Shown here: positions 17,212-25,545 of the stretch, in pieces
How positions within the stretch are numbered: the first letter of the stretch is position 1
How the letters are laid out: each line of letters begins with the position of its first letter
From: an uncultured Clostridia bacterium
GTDB taxonomy: Bacteria > Bacillota > Clostridia > TANB77 > CAG-508
Length of the DNA: 43,756 bases
Assembly: GCA_944393375.1 (NCBI GenBank)
Contig: CALXZX010000014.1
Coordinates: forward strand, 1 to 43,756
Direction: 5' to 3'
Translations under genes and position numbers: made by a program
The notes under the pieces: generated by a model
Seen by the model: the letters and a program-made list of their open reading frames with translations, nothing else
Database searches by the model: none
What the model was told of the DNA's origin: nothing

Positions 17212-18104
17212 TCCCCCCTGTCTTTTCAAAAAATGCATCTTCTAATGTTTTTTCTTCTTGTTTGACTTCATAAATCTTAATTTTGTTTTCTACTAATTTC
17301 TCAATCATTTCTGGTACCTTTTCTTTTGACACATTTATCTTAAATCTGTGATTATCTATTACAGTTATATCTTTTATTATATTTTTAACAAGATTTACAT
17401 CATTTACTTCAAATAATTGTAAATCCTGACTGGTTTCTTTTTTGATTTCAGAAATTTCACTTGTTTCTATAACTTCTCCATTTTTAATAATACATACTTT
17501 TGTACAGAAATTATCTAATTCTGCTAAATTGTGACTAGAAATTAAAATAGCCATTTTTTCCTTTGTTGCTAAATCTACTAACAACTCTCTCATTTCCTTA
17601 ATTCCTTCTGGATCTAATCCATTGGTTGGCTCATCTAATATTAATAGATTTGGTTCATGTAATATGGCTTGTGCAATTCCTAATCTTTGTCTCATTCCTA
17701 AAGAATATTTAGATACTTTATCATGAATTCTGTTTTCTAGTTTCACTAATTTTACCACTTCATCAATTCTTTCTTTTGTGATTCCTTTATATAAATTGGC
17801 TACTAATTTTAAGTTTTGATATCCTGATAAGTACATATACATATCTGGATTTTCAACAATGGCTCCTACTTTTTTAATGGCATGTGTGAATTCTTTTTCA
17901 ATATCATATCCATTAATGGTTACCTTTCCACTGGTAATGCTCTGCAATCCTAAAATTAATTTTATGGTTGTTGTTTTTCCGTGCACCATTTGGTCCAATA
18001 AATCCTAAAATATCTCCTTGTTTTATTTCTAAAGAAACTTTTTTTAAAATATTTCTTTTTCCAAATGTTTTACACAAGTTTTCACATTTTAATATGGTTT
18101 CCAT
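17198..18104 (-). pseudogene. ABC transporter ATPase, frameshifted inside Walker A
   Basis: Two overlapping frames together make one complete ATPase of about 300 residues. The first (to 17913) reads METILKCENLCKTFGKR and ends its useful part at GFIGPNGA. The second resumes GKTTTIKLILGL and continues through the signature YSLGMRQRLGIAQAIL and Walker B LLILDEPTNGLD to the stop at 17198. The break is a single extra base, G at plus-strand 17981, between GPNGA and GKTTT. It therefore disrupts the nucleotide-binding loop itself. The base is not in a homopolymer. Either the gene is inactivated or the base is an assembly error. Confidence 0.85.
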
Positions 18105-18254
18105 ATATTTATCATTCCTCCCCTTTAAAATTTTTTAACTTGTTTACTGTTTCAAATTTTAACATATATTTATTGATTTACAATTGATTTTTTCTTAATA
18201 TTTTATGAATTTTGTATTTCTTAATTTTTTTGCATAATAAAGAAGTTGCTATAC

Positions 18255-18734
18255 TTAGCAACCTTCCTTTTTTCCTTGTTTTATTTCTTTATATACAATT
18301 TCTTCTATATATTCTCTATTTTTATTTACATTTTTTCTAATTTTTGTTCCACTAATGGCATATTTTTGTCTAAGTCTATCTACTTGCACTTCTTCTATAT
18401 TTAAATCTCTTGCAACATATTTTCCATAAGGTTCACTGTTATAAAAATGCGTGACAGGAATATCTTTTATAATATTTTTTAAATAATCCATTTGAATTTT
18501 TACACTTTTTTCATCTAGTCCATATTGTGATGGTGGATTTTTTGCCAATAAAATCTTTACTTCTGGATACAGTTCTTTTATCCAGTTTGCTCTTTGCTCA
18601 ACAGGTATATCTATTACTTTTGTTTCATATACAAGTACATAAAATTCGTCCATTTCTTTAATACCTTTTTCTATTAAATATTGATGCCCTTTGTGTAATG
18701 GAGCAAATTTTCCTATCGTAAATCCAATTTTCAT
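18255..18734 (-). CDS. NadR-like nicotinamide-nucleotide / cytidylyltransferase-fold nucleotidyltransferase
   Basis: This 159-residue protein has the adenylyltransferase core only: GFTIGKFAPLHKGHQYLIEKG with the HxGH-type motif (HKGH), and AISGTKIRKN, the ISxTxxR motif, near the C-terminus. Relatives transfer AMP to nicotinamide mononucleotide or similar phosphates and need no kinase domain. It sits alone between the ABC operon and the small plus-strand gene, with a start ATG behind AGGAAG. The exact substrate cannot be told from the sequence. Confidence 0.8.
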   Translation of the reverse strand: MKIGFTIGKFAPLHKGHQYLIEKGIKEMDEFYVLVYETKVIDIPVEQRANWIKELYPEVKILLAKNPPSQYGLDEKSVKIQMDYLKNIIKDIPVTHFYNSEPYGKYVARDLNIEEVQVDRLRQKYAISGTKIRKNVNKNREYIEEIVYKEIKQGKKEGC

Positions 18735-18838
18735 TTTCTTACTTCCTTCTTTTTTGCTTTATTATATCATAAGTTATTTACTTTATCAATTCTATCACAG
18801 CTACAAAGCTTTTTCATATAATGACATGAGGTGTTATT

Positions 18839-18988
18839 ATGAATCCATGTGCTTTTGTTAATTTTATCTCTTTACTTGCTTGCGAAATCGCAAAAGATAA
18901 AACTCAAGATGAACTTGTTATTTTAGCTGCTTTTTTTACACAACTTGGCGATACTTTAGCCACCCTTGCTACTTTAAATGATAAGTAA
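18839..18988 (+). CDS. 49-aa conserved-type small protein (DUF6774-like)
   Basis: This short gene reads MNPCAFVNFISLLACEIAKD and ends AAFFTQLGDTLATLATLNDK. I recall very similar small proteins (Asn-Pro-Cys start, ALACxIAK, LLAAxFTQLGDTLATIA) across Clostridia, annotated as DUF6774; this is from memory. It has two helices, the second ending in the QLGDTLATLA block. GAGGTG precedes the ATG. It is transcribed divergently from the NadR-like gene and converges with the HAD gene 12 nt away. Its function is unknown; the high conservation I recall suggests a real role. Confidence 0.7.
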   Translation: MNPCAFVNFISLLACEIAKDKTQDELVILAAFFTQLGDTLATLATLNDK

Positions 18989-19000
18989 ACAATTTTTTCT

Positions 19001-19717
19001 TTACTGCCCATTTAATTCTTTCTTTAATACTTTTTCCATTTCTTGGATAATTTTTTTACCAGTTTCTTTTTTATTAAAATCATAATAATTTGCATTTTTT
19101 AGTTCTATAAATTTTGTGTTTGTATTATTAATAAAACTTTTCTTAGCTACTTTTAACAAAGGAATATCTGATATAGAATCTCCAAAAGCAAACAATATTT
19201 CATTTTCTTTATCTTTTCTAATTTGCTTTACAATCTGCTCTTTATTATCATCCAAACCATTATTTTGATATTGATTTGTATATATCCCTTTTTCTACTTT
19301 GAACTGCACACCATATATTTTATCAATTTTCAATTCATCTTCATACAATTCAATTAGTTCTTGTTGGGCACCTGATATGATAATTATTTTTATTTTATTC
19401 TTTTTCAAAAAAGGAAATATATCTTGTTTCATAATGTCAAAAATATTTTCCTCATCTATTTTTTTATATTCTTTTAAAACAGATAAAATATCTTCTTTTT
19501 CAACACCTTGTATATATTTCCCATATACTTTCATTCCTTCTTCAGTTAATTGATTATGGTCTAGAGTTCCATTTAAATATTTATGATATACTTCATTATT
19601 TTCTTTTACTAATCCCTGTTTTATTTTTCCACTTTCTTCTATCATCTCTAACCACATTAAACATGCATAATTTTTTCTTACGGTTTTATCCCAGTCAAAT
19701 AAAGCTATATAGTTCAT
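19001..19717 (-). CDS. HAD-superfamily (IB, SerB-like) phosphatase
   Basis: The 238-residue protein begins MNYIALFDWDKTVRKNYA, with motif I D-W-D-K-T containing the nucleophile and acid/base Asp. Motif II is IIISGAQQEL, and motif III/IV is FAFGDSISDIPLLKVAKKS. The cap is inserted after motif I, as in phosphoserine phosphatase-like enzymes. The substrate is probably a small phosphomonoester. The ATG has AAAAGGAG upstream. It lies downstream of mutY on the same strand with a 38-nt gap. Confidence 0.85.
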   Translation of the reverse strand: MNYIALFDWDKTVRKNYACLMWLEMIEESGKIKQGLVKENNEVYHKYLNGTLDHNQLTEEGMKVYGKYIQGVEKEDILSVLKEYKKIDEENIFDIMKQDIFPFLKKNKIKIIIISGAQQELIELYEDELKIDKIYGVQFKVEKGIYTNQYQNNGLDDNKEQIVKQIRKDKENEILFAFGDSISDIPLLKVAKKSFINNTNTKFIELKNANYYDFNKKETGKKIIQEMEKVLKKELNGQ

Positions 19718-19755
19718 TTTTTCTCCTTTTCAATTACTAAATTTTTTATTTTTTC

Positions 19756-20794
19756 TTACTTTTCTGTTGATACTAACTTCTTAAATGCTGTTGGTAATGG
19801 ATATTCCTTTTTCATTTGTTTTTCCGTCACCCATATCCATATGTTATTTTTATTTTCTACCTCCACTTCATAAACTACCATTTTCCACTCTATGTGAGTA
19901 AATATATGTTTTGCATGCTTTTTTAGATATAGATTTTTAAATTGTATTTGCCATTGTTCTAAAATTTTTGGAATTTCATCTTCTGATATTTCTCCGAATG
20001 ACATTTGGAAATTCATATAAATTTGCTAATATCCCTGTTTTTTCACGTTTTCTAATCGCTATTTCATTTTTATATTTTAATATAAAAACTGTTTTGTTTT
20101 CTACTTTTCGCTTTTGTTTTTTTATTCTAACAGGTATTTCATTTGTTAGATTTTCTTTATAGGCTATACAAAATTCTTGAATCGGACATTTTTCACATAA
20201 TGGAACTGTATTGGGCAGACAAATTTTTTCTCCTAATTCCATTAATCCTTCATTAAAATCTCCTGGTTCATCAGGCATAATTTCTAATAATTTCTTCGTG
20301 ACTTTTCTTTTGGTTTCTGGTAATAGCACATCTTCTTTGCTTGCAAGTACTCGAGAAACTACTCTTAATACATTTCCATCTACTGCTGGTACTTTTTCAT
20401 TATAACTAATAGATGCAATTGCTCCTGCTGTATATTCTCCTATTCCTGATAATTTTAGTAACTGCGTATAACTGGTAGGTAATTTTCCATCATATTCTTG
20501 TTCAATCTGAATAGCTGCCTTTTTTAAGTTTTTTGCTCTACTATAATACCCTAATCCTTCCCACAATTTTAATAACTTTTCTTCTTGTACAATTGCTAAA
20601 TCTTGTATAGTTGGTAATTCTTTCATAAACCTTGTATAATATTTTTTCACTGCTTCTATTCTTGTTTGTTGTAGCATAATTTCTGAAACCCATATATGAT
20701 ATGGTTCTTTATCTTGTTTCCATGGTAATGTCTTTTCTTGTTTTTGATACCATTTTACAATTGGTTCTACGATTTGCTTTAATTCTTTTTTCAT
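19756..20794 (-). pseudogene. mutY: adenine DNA glycosylase MutY, frameshifted near the C-terminal domain
   Basis: MutY removes adenine mispaired with 8-oxoguanine. The first frame (20794 to 19976) gives LPWKQDKEPYHIWVSEIMLQ-type N-terminus, the helix-hairpin-helix LSGIGEYTAGAIAS with the catalytic Asp in VPAVDGNVLR, and the four iron-sulfur cysteines in CLPNTVPLCEKCPIQEFC. It then goes out of frame after NLYEFPNV. The other frame continues FGEISEDEIPKIL to a stop at 19756, giving the expected NUDIX-like 8-oxoG recognition domain. One extra base near 19999-20001 explains the break. Without the C-terminal domain the enzyme would lose mismatch specificity. It is either a real mutation or an assembly error. 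Confidence 0.85.
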
Positions 20795-20825
20795 TCTTCG
20801 CCCCTAAATTATTTATTTTTTCTTC

Positions 20826-21164
20826 TTATTTCCATATCCTATTGCAATTTTTTTCTTCTTTTTCTTTAAAAGCCTTAAACATATCTACATGATTCATATT
20901 GGCTATACTAAGTAAATATATAAAACAATCTGCTAATTCTTCTTCAATACTTTCATCATATTTCTTATTTACATCTAATGATCCATTTGTATTTTTTCTA
21001 ATAGCCTTAGCCAATTCTCCTATTTCTTCTATAAATAACATCATTTCTCTTTCAATTGTCACACCATCAAATTTTCTAGCTTTTTTCATATCTTTTATAT
21101 ATTTTTGAATATCTACTATTGTACTGTTTTCATTTAATAATTCTAATTCTTCTTTTAGTTCCAT
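20826..21164 (-). CDS. MazG-like nucleotide pyrophosphohydrolase
   Basis: This 112-residue protein has the all-alpha NTP-PPase layout: MLFIEEIGELAKAIRK carries the first E-E-x-x-E metal motif and EEELADCFIYLLSIAN the second E-x-x-D motif. Enzymes of this type hydrolyse non-canonical or excess NTPs to NMP and pyrophosphate. It lies between the HIT gene and mutY on the same strand with short gaps, a possible nucleotide and DNA sanitation cluster. The substrate is unknown. Confidence 0.85.
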   Translation of the reverse strand: MELKEELELLNENSTIVDIQKYIKDMKKARKFDGVTIEREMMLFIEEIGELAKAIRKNTNGSLDVNKKYDESIEEELADCFIYLLSIANMNHVDMFKAFKEKEEKNCNRIWK

Positions 21165-21194
21165 ATAATTACTCTTTCTCCTTAAATCTTTACT

Positions 21195-21719
21195 TTATTC
21201 ATCAATATCATGTTCTGCAAAATATTCTTTTATCTTTTTTATAACATCTAGTACTTTTTGAACATTTTCTTCACTACAATTTCTTTTCGCATATTCTGAA
21301 ATTTCTCTCAAATAGCTAATTCCTTTTCCAAATTTTTCTGTCATCCATTTGTAATTCGGAAAAATCCATATATGTAAATGTTTCGAACGTTCTTCTTGTA
21401 TTAATGTTATTTCATCTACAATTTTTAATTCTTTTAATGCCTTTTCAGCATACATGATAAGATTTCCTATTTCATCTCTTTCTTCTTTATTTAGTTGAGA
21501 AAAAGAAGAAATATGTCTTTTGGCATTTATGATTAAAAAACCAGGAATTGGAATTTCAGGATCTGTTCCTAATATTGCATTTTTTCCTTCATAAATAATT
21601 CCTCCTGGAATTTGTACTTCTTTTCTTACAATGGCACATCCTAAACAATCAAAACTCCATTCATTTCCTAAAAAATCAACCATTTGATTTGAATTTCCTA
21701 CGAAATTATTATCATTCAT
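21195..21719 (-). CDS. HIT-like family protein
   Basis: The protein has an N-terminal Cys pair (CLGCAIVRKE), then the HIT-fold strand pattern PGGIIYEGKNAILGTDPEI and PGFLIINAKRHISSFSQL. The motif that normally reads H-x-H-x-H is KHLHIWIFP, so the third His is Trp while the middle, nucleophilic His is kept. HIT proteins are nucleotide hydrolases or transferases. At 174 residues it is a little long, with a helical C-terminal tail (VIKKIKEYFAEHDIDE). It is preceded by the IMPase-like gene 24 nt upstream on the same strand. Confidence 0.75.
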   Translation of the reverse strand: MNDNNFVGNSNQMVDFLGNEWSFDCLGCAIVRKEVQIPGGIIYEGKNAILGTDPEIPIPGFLIINAKRHISSFSQLNKEERDEIGNLIMYAEKALKELKIVDEITLIQEERSKHLHIWIFPNYKWMTEKFGKGISYLREISEYAKRNCSEENVQKVLDVIKKIKEYFAEHDIDE

Positions 21720-21743
21720 TTTTTGCCTCCATAAAATTTATAC

Positions 21744-22544
21744 TTAATTCCTTTTATTTTCTAAATACTTTTTTATTATTTTAACCACTTCATTATGTAC
21801 TTTTCCATTGCTAATTACAGCACCATTAATACTTTCATCATATCGTTGTTCATTTCCAAATAAATCTGTAACCATTCCACCTGCTTCTTCAACAATTACC
21901 TTTACTGCAGCAATATCACAATTTTTATGTTTTGTACCTGGAAAAATAGCAAGTGTAAAATCTCCAGTTGCCACACACATACAAGCTCTAATAATGCTTC
22001 CTAACCCTATAAAATAGGTTTTACTTGCTAATTCTTGTACTACCTCTGATATATTATACTCTGCTCCTATCCATAAATCATAATGACATACACTTCTCAT
22101 ATCATCTAATTCATATTCATTTACAGTGATTTTTTCTCCATTTTTATATACACCTTTTCCTTTTATGGCAGTATACAGAGATTTGGTAAATGGATCAAAT
22201 ACGACTCCTATTTTTGCTTCTCCTTTTATCACTAAAGCAAGTGAAAATACGGCAACTGGAATATGTCTAGCATACATAGCTGTTCCATCCACAGGATCAC
22301 ATACCCATACATAGTCACTTTTTCCAAATTGTTCTTCTTCTCCATCAACTGAATGATAAGGATATTTTTCCTTTACTTGTTTGATTAAATAAGTATTTAT
22401 TTCTGTATCTGCTAAAGTTACAATCGTTTTATCCCCTTTATAACTAGCCCCATTGTTATCCCTAAAATATTTTAACATTACTTCTCCAGCATATTGGGCA
22501 ATGTCTTTTGCAAATTCTAAATATTCTTCTAAACTTTTATCCAT
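21744..22544 (-). CDS. inositol-monophosphatase family phosphatase
   Basis: This Mg2+-dependent phosphatase family acts on inositol phosphate, histidinol phosphate, PAP and similar. Motifs are VWVCDPVDGTAMYAR (D-P-x-D-G-T metal site) and CDIAAVKVIVEEAGG (second metal Asp), with GEEEQFGK in the first metal region. The ATG at 22544 gives 266 residues, MDKSLEEYLEFAKDIA, the normal start, with AAGGTG 7 nt upstream. The ORF to 22643 adds a hydrophobic leader that overlaps the rpmA terminator and is unlikely to be translated. The substrate is not resolvable. Confidence 0.88.
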   Translation of the reverse strand: MDKSLEEYLEFAKDIAQYAGEVMLKYFRDNNGASYKGDKTIVTLADTEINTYLIKQVKEKYPYHSVDGEEEQFGKSDYVWVCDPVDGTAMYARHIPVAVFSLALVIKGEAKIGVVFDPFTKSLYTAIKGKGVYKNGEKITVNEYELDDMRSVCHYDLWIGAEYNISEVVQELASKTYFIGLGSIIRACMCVATGDFTLAIFPGTKHKNCDIAAVKVIVEEAGGMVTDLFGNEQRYDESINGAVISNGKVHNEVVKIIKKYLENKRN

Positions 22545-22630
22545 AATATACACCTTAAATCCTAATCTCTCTTGTTTTATATTATATATGATTTTTAATA
22601 CAAAAACTAGTAATATATAAAAATTAGTAC

Positions 22631-22660
22631 AAAAAAGAACCAAGCTTATAACTTGATTCT
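22631..22660 (-). terminator. terminator of the rplU-rpmA transcript
   Basis: A minus-strand hairpin AGAATCAAG / CTTGGTTCT (22652-22660 with 22636-22644, one T-G pair) with a 7-nt loop is followed by a T run, 13 nt after the rpmA stop. Confidence 0.8.
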
Positions 22661-22672
22661 CTCATATATATT

Positions 22673-22933
22673 TTATGATTCTACTGGATAAACACTAACT
22701 TGTTTTTTATCTTTACCTTTTCTTTCAAATTTAACTGTTCCATCTACTAATGCATATAAAGTATCATCACTACCTTTACCCACATTTGTTCCTGGATGTA
22801 CTTTTGTTCCTCTTTGTCTTACTAAGATATTTCCAGCTAGAACAAATTGACCATCAGCTCTTTTTACTCCAAGACGCTTTGATTCACTCTCTCTACCGTT
22901 ATGGCTACTACCTTGACCTTTTTTATGAGCCAT
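22673..22933 (-). CDS. rpmA: 50S ribosomal protein L27, without N-terminal extension
   Basis: L27 sits near the peptidyl-transferase centre of the 50S subunit. The 86-residue protein begins [16 protein letters not shown], so the mature N-terminus is encoded directly. Most Firmicutes encode L27 with an extra segment ending FFA-like that is removed by the protease Prp, whose gene lies between rplU and rpmA. Here both the extension and prp are missing, and only 60 nt separate the two ribosomal genes. The rest of the protein ([26 protein letters not shown]) is standard. AAAGGAGTG precedes the ATG. Confidence 0.96.
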   Translation of the reverse strand: MAHKKGQGSSHNGRESESKRLGVKRADGQFVLAGNILVRQRGTKVHPGTNVGKGSDDTLYALVDGTVKFERKGKDKKQVSVYPVES

Positions 22934-22993
22934 GCTCTTTCACTCCTTTCGGTTCAGATTTTTTATATCTCTATTTGATTATTCTAAAAATAA

Positions 22994-23380
22994 TTATGCT
23001 TCTGCTTTTTCAGCAACTTTTTTTGTTTCAGCTTTTGCACTTGCTGCTTTTGTTTCTGCTTTTTTAGCAGCTGTTTTGATTGATGTAATTTCTACTTTTG
23101 TATATGGTTGTCTATGTCCTTGTTTTCTTCTATAATTCTTTTTAGGTTTCATTTTGAAAACAATGATTTTTTTACCTTTACCATGAGAAACTACTTTTCC
23201 TTCTACTTTTACACCTTTTACATAAGGATTTCCAACTTGTACTTTTCCATCTTCTGAAACTAGTATCACTTTATCAAAAGTAACTTTTTTACCTTCTTCT
23301 GCATCTAGTTTTTCGAAAAATACAACATCTCCTTCTGCTACTTTGTATTGTTTTCCACAGCTTTCAATTATTGCGTACAT
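22994..23380 (-). CDS. rplU: 50S ribosomal protein L21 with Lys/Ala-rich tail
   Basis: L21 binds 23S rRNA in the 50S subunit. The core is standard ([20 protein letters not shown], then [19 protein letters not shown]). At 128 residues it is about 25 longer than usual because of a C-terminal tail rich in Ala, Lys and Glu ([20 protein letters not shown]), probably disordered. The ATG is preceded by GGGAGGTG. It is the first gene of an rplU-rpmA operon with a structured leader. Confidence 0.96.
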   Translation of the reverse strand: MYAIIESCGKQYKVAEGDVVFFEKLDAEEGKKVTFDKVILVSEDGKVQVGNPYVKGVKVEGKVVSHGKGKKIIVFKMKPKKNYRRKQGHRQPYTKVEITSIKTAAKKAETKAASAKAETKKVAEKAEA

Positions 23381-23411
23381 CTAAAATGCACCTCCCTTAT
23401 TTGTATACTCG

Positions 23412-23486
23412 CTAATCCTTAAAAAAGGTAACTAACGCTATTGATTAGTATTTATATACCTTGACTAAGCGGATTACAGTTACCTA
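23412..23486 (-). ncRNA. L21-type leader / attenuator-like RNA upstream of rplU
   Basis: Between the promoter and rplU the minus strand can form two competing pairings. AGGTAACT (23478-23485) pairs with AGTTACCT (23426-23433), which is followed directly by a T run and looks like a terminator. TAATCC (23471-23476) pairs with GGATTA (23413-23418). Position and size fit the known ribosomal-protein L21 leader of Firmicutes, which is thought to be bound by L21. The transcription start may fall within the first arm, so the exact regulatory fold is uncertain. Confidence 0.55.
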
Positions 23487-23514
23487 TTTTACCATAAAAT
23501 ACAATTAGTGTCAA
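23486..23514 (-). promoter_or_regulatory. consensus promoter of rplU-rpmA
   Basis: Minus strand TTGACA (23509-23514), 17-nt spacer, TAAAAT (23486-23491) preceded by TGG. Confidence 0.85.
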
Positions 23515-23591
23515 CTATTTCAATTGAATTTTTAGCAATATTTATTCGAATTTTTAAGGTACACATGAAATATACATATGTACCTTACCAT

Positions 23592-25526
23592 TTATTTTTT
23601 ACTATCTATTCTATCTAAAATCTCTTTTGTAAATTCTTCTACTGATTTTGCACCAATATCGCCTTCTTCTCTTGAACGAATAGATACTGTATTTCCTTCT
23701 ATTTCTTTTTCACCAACAATCAACATATATGGAATCTTTTGTAATTGTGCTTCACGAATTTTATATCCTGTTTTTTCATTTCTATCATCTACTTCTACAC
23801 GAATACCTTTTTCTTGTAATATTTCTTTTACTTTATAGGCATATTCATGTTGATTATCTGTAATTGGTAGAATTTTTACTTGTACAGGAGCAATCCATAC
23901 AGGTAGATTTCCTTTTGTTTCTTCTAATAGGAAGGAAATAAATCTATCTGAAGAACCTAAAATTGCTCTATGGATAACCACTGGTCTATGTGCTTTTCCA
24001 TCTTCTCCTATATACTCTAGTTCAAATCTTTCTGGTAAAGCAAAGTCTAATTGACAAGTTGGGATTGTAACATCATGATTTAATGCTGTTCTAATTTGAA
24101 TGTCAATTTTAGGTCCATAGAATGCTGCTTCTCCTTCTGCTTCATAAAAGTCAATATTTAACTCTTTTAAAATTTCTCTTAATTGGCTTTCTGCTGTTTC
24201 CCACATCTCATCATTATCAATATATTTTTCTTTATTTGCTTTATCTCTTAATGATAATCTATATTTAAAGGCTGATGCTGGAAATCCAAAGTCTTTTTGG
24301 TAAACTTCTTTTATTAAATTTAAAACCCTTCCTACTTCTTCTTTGATTTGGTCTGGTCTTACAAATAAATGAGCATCATTTTGGCACATTTGACGAACTC
24401 TCTCTAATCCACAAACACTTCCACTTGATTCATAACGAAAATCATGTGCTAATTCTCCTATACGAATTGGTAAGTCTCTGTATGAGTGCATTTGATGTTT
24501 ATATATTAACATATGATGTGGACAGTTCATTGGTCTTAATACCATTTCCTCATTATCCATTTTCATAACAGGGAACATATCTTCTTTATAATGATCCCAA
24601 TGTCCACTAGTTTTGTATAAATCCACATTGGCAAGTGATGGTGTATATACATGTGCATATCCTAATGCAATTTCTTTATCTTGAATATATCTCTCTAGTA
24701 TTCTTCTGATGGTTGCTCCATTTGGTAAATACATAGGAAGTCCTGATCCAACTAATTTATGTGTCATAAAGATATCTAAATCTTTTCCAATCTTTCTATG
24801 ATCTCTTTGTTTTGCTTCCTCTAAGAAATCTAAATATTCTTGTAATTGGCTAGCTTTAGGGAAAGAAATTGCATAAATTCTTTGAAGCATTTTATTCTTT
24901 TCGCTTCCTCTCCAATAAGCACCTGAAGATGAAAGAATTTTTACTGCTTTTACTTTTCCTGTTTTTAGTAAATGTGGTCCTGCACATAAATCTGTAAAGT
25001 CACCTTGTTTATAGAAACTGATTTCTTCTCCTTCTGGTAATTCTTCTATCAATTCTACTTTATATGGCTGATCCTTCATTAATTCTAATGCTTCTTTTTT
25101 TGGCAATGAAAATCTTTCAATTTCTAAATCTTCCTTGATAATCTTTTTCATTTCTTCCTCAATTTTTGCTTTATCTTCATCTGTAAATGGTGTTTCTACA
25201 TCAAAATCATAATAGAATCCATTATCAATACTTGGACCAATTGCAAATTTTACATCTGGGAATAATCTTTTTACAGCTTGTGCCATAATATGTGATGTTG
25301 TATGCCAATATGCTTTTTTACCTTCTAAATCATCTTCTTGGAATGTATGAATCACTAAATTACAATCTTCTTGTAACTCATATCTCAAGTCCTTTACTTC
25401 TCCATTTACTTCTCCACAAGTTGCATTTCTCGCTAACCCTTCACTAATTTTTTTTGCTACTTCTAAAATATTTGTTCCTTTTTCCACCTCTATAATAGAG
25501 TTGTCTTTCAATGTAACTTTTAACAT
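23592..25526 (-). CDS. thrS: threonyl-tRNA synthetase
   Basis: ThrRS charges tRNA-Thr. Its 644 residues are the full bacterial length. An N-terminal TGS domain is followed by the editing domain with HTTSHIMAQAVKRLF (H-x-x-x-H). The class II core has motif 1 near GATIRRIL, the zinc Cys in RPMNCPHHML, motif 2 RVRQMCQNDAH and motif 3 PVVIHRAILGSSDRFI. The C-terminal anticodon-binding domain (PVWIAPVQVKILPI) follows. AAGGAGG precedes the ATG. It is the second gene after a threonine T-box leader, so it should be induced by uncharged tRNA-Thr. A weak hairpin at 23556-23586 may be its terminator. Confidence 0.97.
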   Translation of the reverse strand: MLKVTLKDNSIIEVEKGTNILEVAKKISEGLARNATCGEVNGEVKDLRYELQEDCNLVIHTFQEDDLEGKKAYWHTTSHIMAQAVKRLFPDVKFAIGPSIDNGFYYDFDVETPFTDEDKAKIEEEMKKIIKEDLEIERFSLPKKEALELMKDQPYKVELIEELPEGEEISFYKQGDFTDLCAGPHLLKTGKVKAVKILSSSGAYWRGSEKNKMLQRIYAISFPKASQLQEYLDFLEEAKQRDHRKIGKDLDIFMTHKLVGSGLPMYLPNGATIRRILERYIQDKEIALGYAHVYTPSLANVDLYKTSGHWDHYKEDMFPVMKMDNEEMVLRPMNCPHHMLIYKHQMHSYRDLPIRIGELAHDFRYESSGSVCGLERVRQMCQNDAHLFVRPDQIKEEVGRVLNLIKEVYQKDFGFPASAFKYRLSLRDKANKEKYIDNDEMWETAESQLREILKELNIDFYEAEGEAAFYGPKIDIQIRTALNHDVTIPTCQLDFALPERFELEYIGEDGKAHRPVVIHRAILGSSDRFISFLLEETKGNLPVWIAPVQVKILPITDNQHEYAYKVKEILQEKGIRVEVDDRNEKTGYKIREAQLQKIPYMLIVGEKEIEGNTVSIRSREEGDIGAKSVEEFTKEILDRIDSKK

Positions 25527-25545
25527 AATAAAACCTCCTTTATAT

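Noticed and set aside
22545-22643. N-terminal hydrophobic extension on the IMPase-like protein (a possible membrane anchor)
   Set aside because: It would be read from the rpmA terminator region, lacks a ribosome binding site, and the ATG at 22544 has a good one and the normal family N-terminus.
22750-23067. Long plus-strand open frames opposite rpmA and rplU (and many similar frames opposite other genes)
   Set aside because: They are shadows of well-supported minus-strand genes, rich in Leu, Phe and Ser as expected for antisense of AT-rich coding DNA, without ribosome binding sites.
23556-23586. Hairpin AAGGTACA/TGTACCTT as a thrS terminator
   Set aside because: The stem is only 8 bp with mismatches inside, and the minus-strand side is followed by AAAAATTCG rather than a T run, so I do not list it as a firm terminator.
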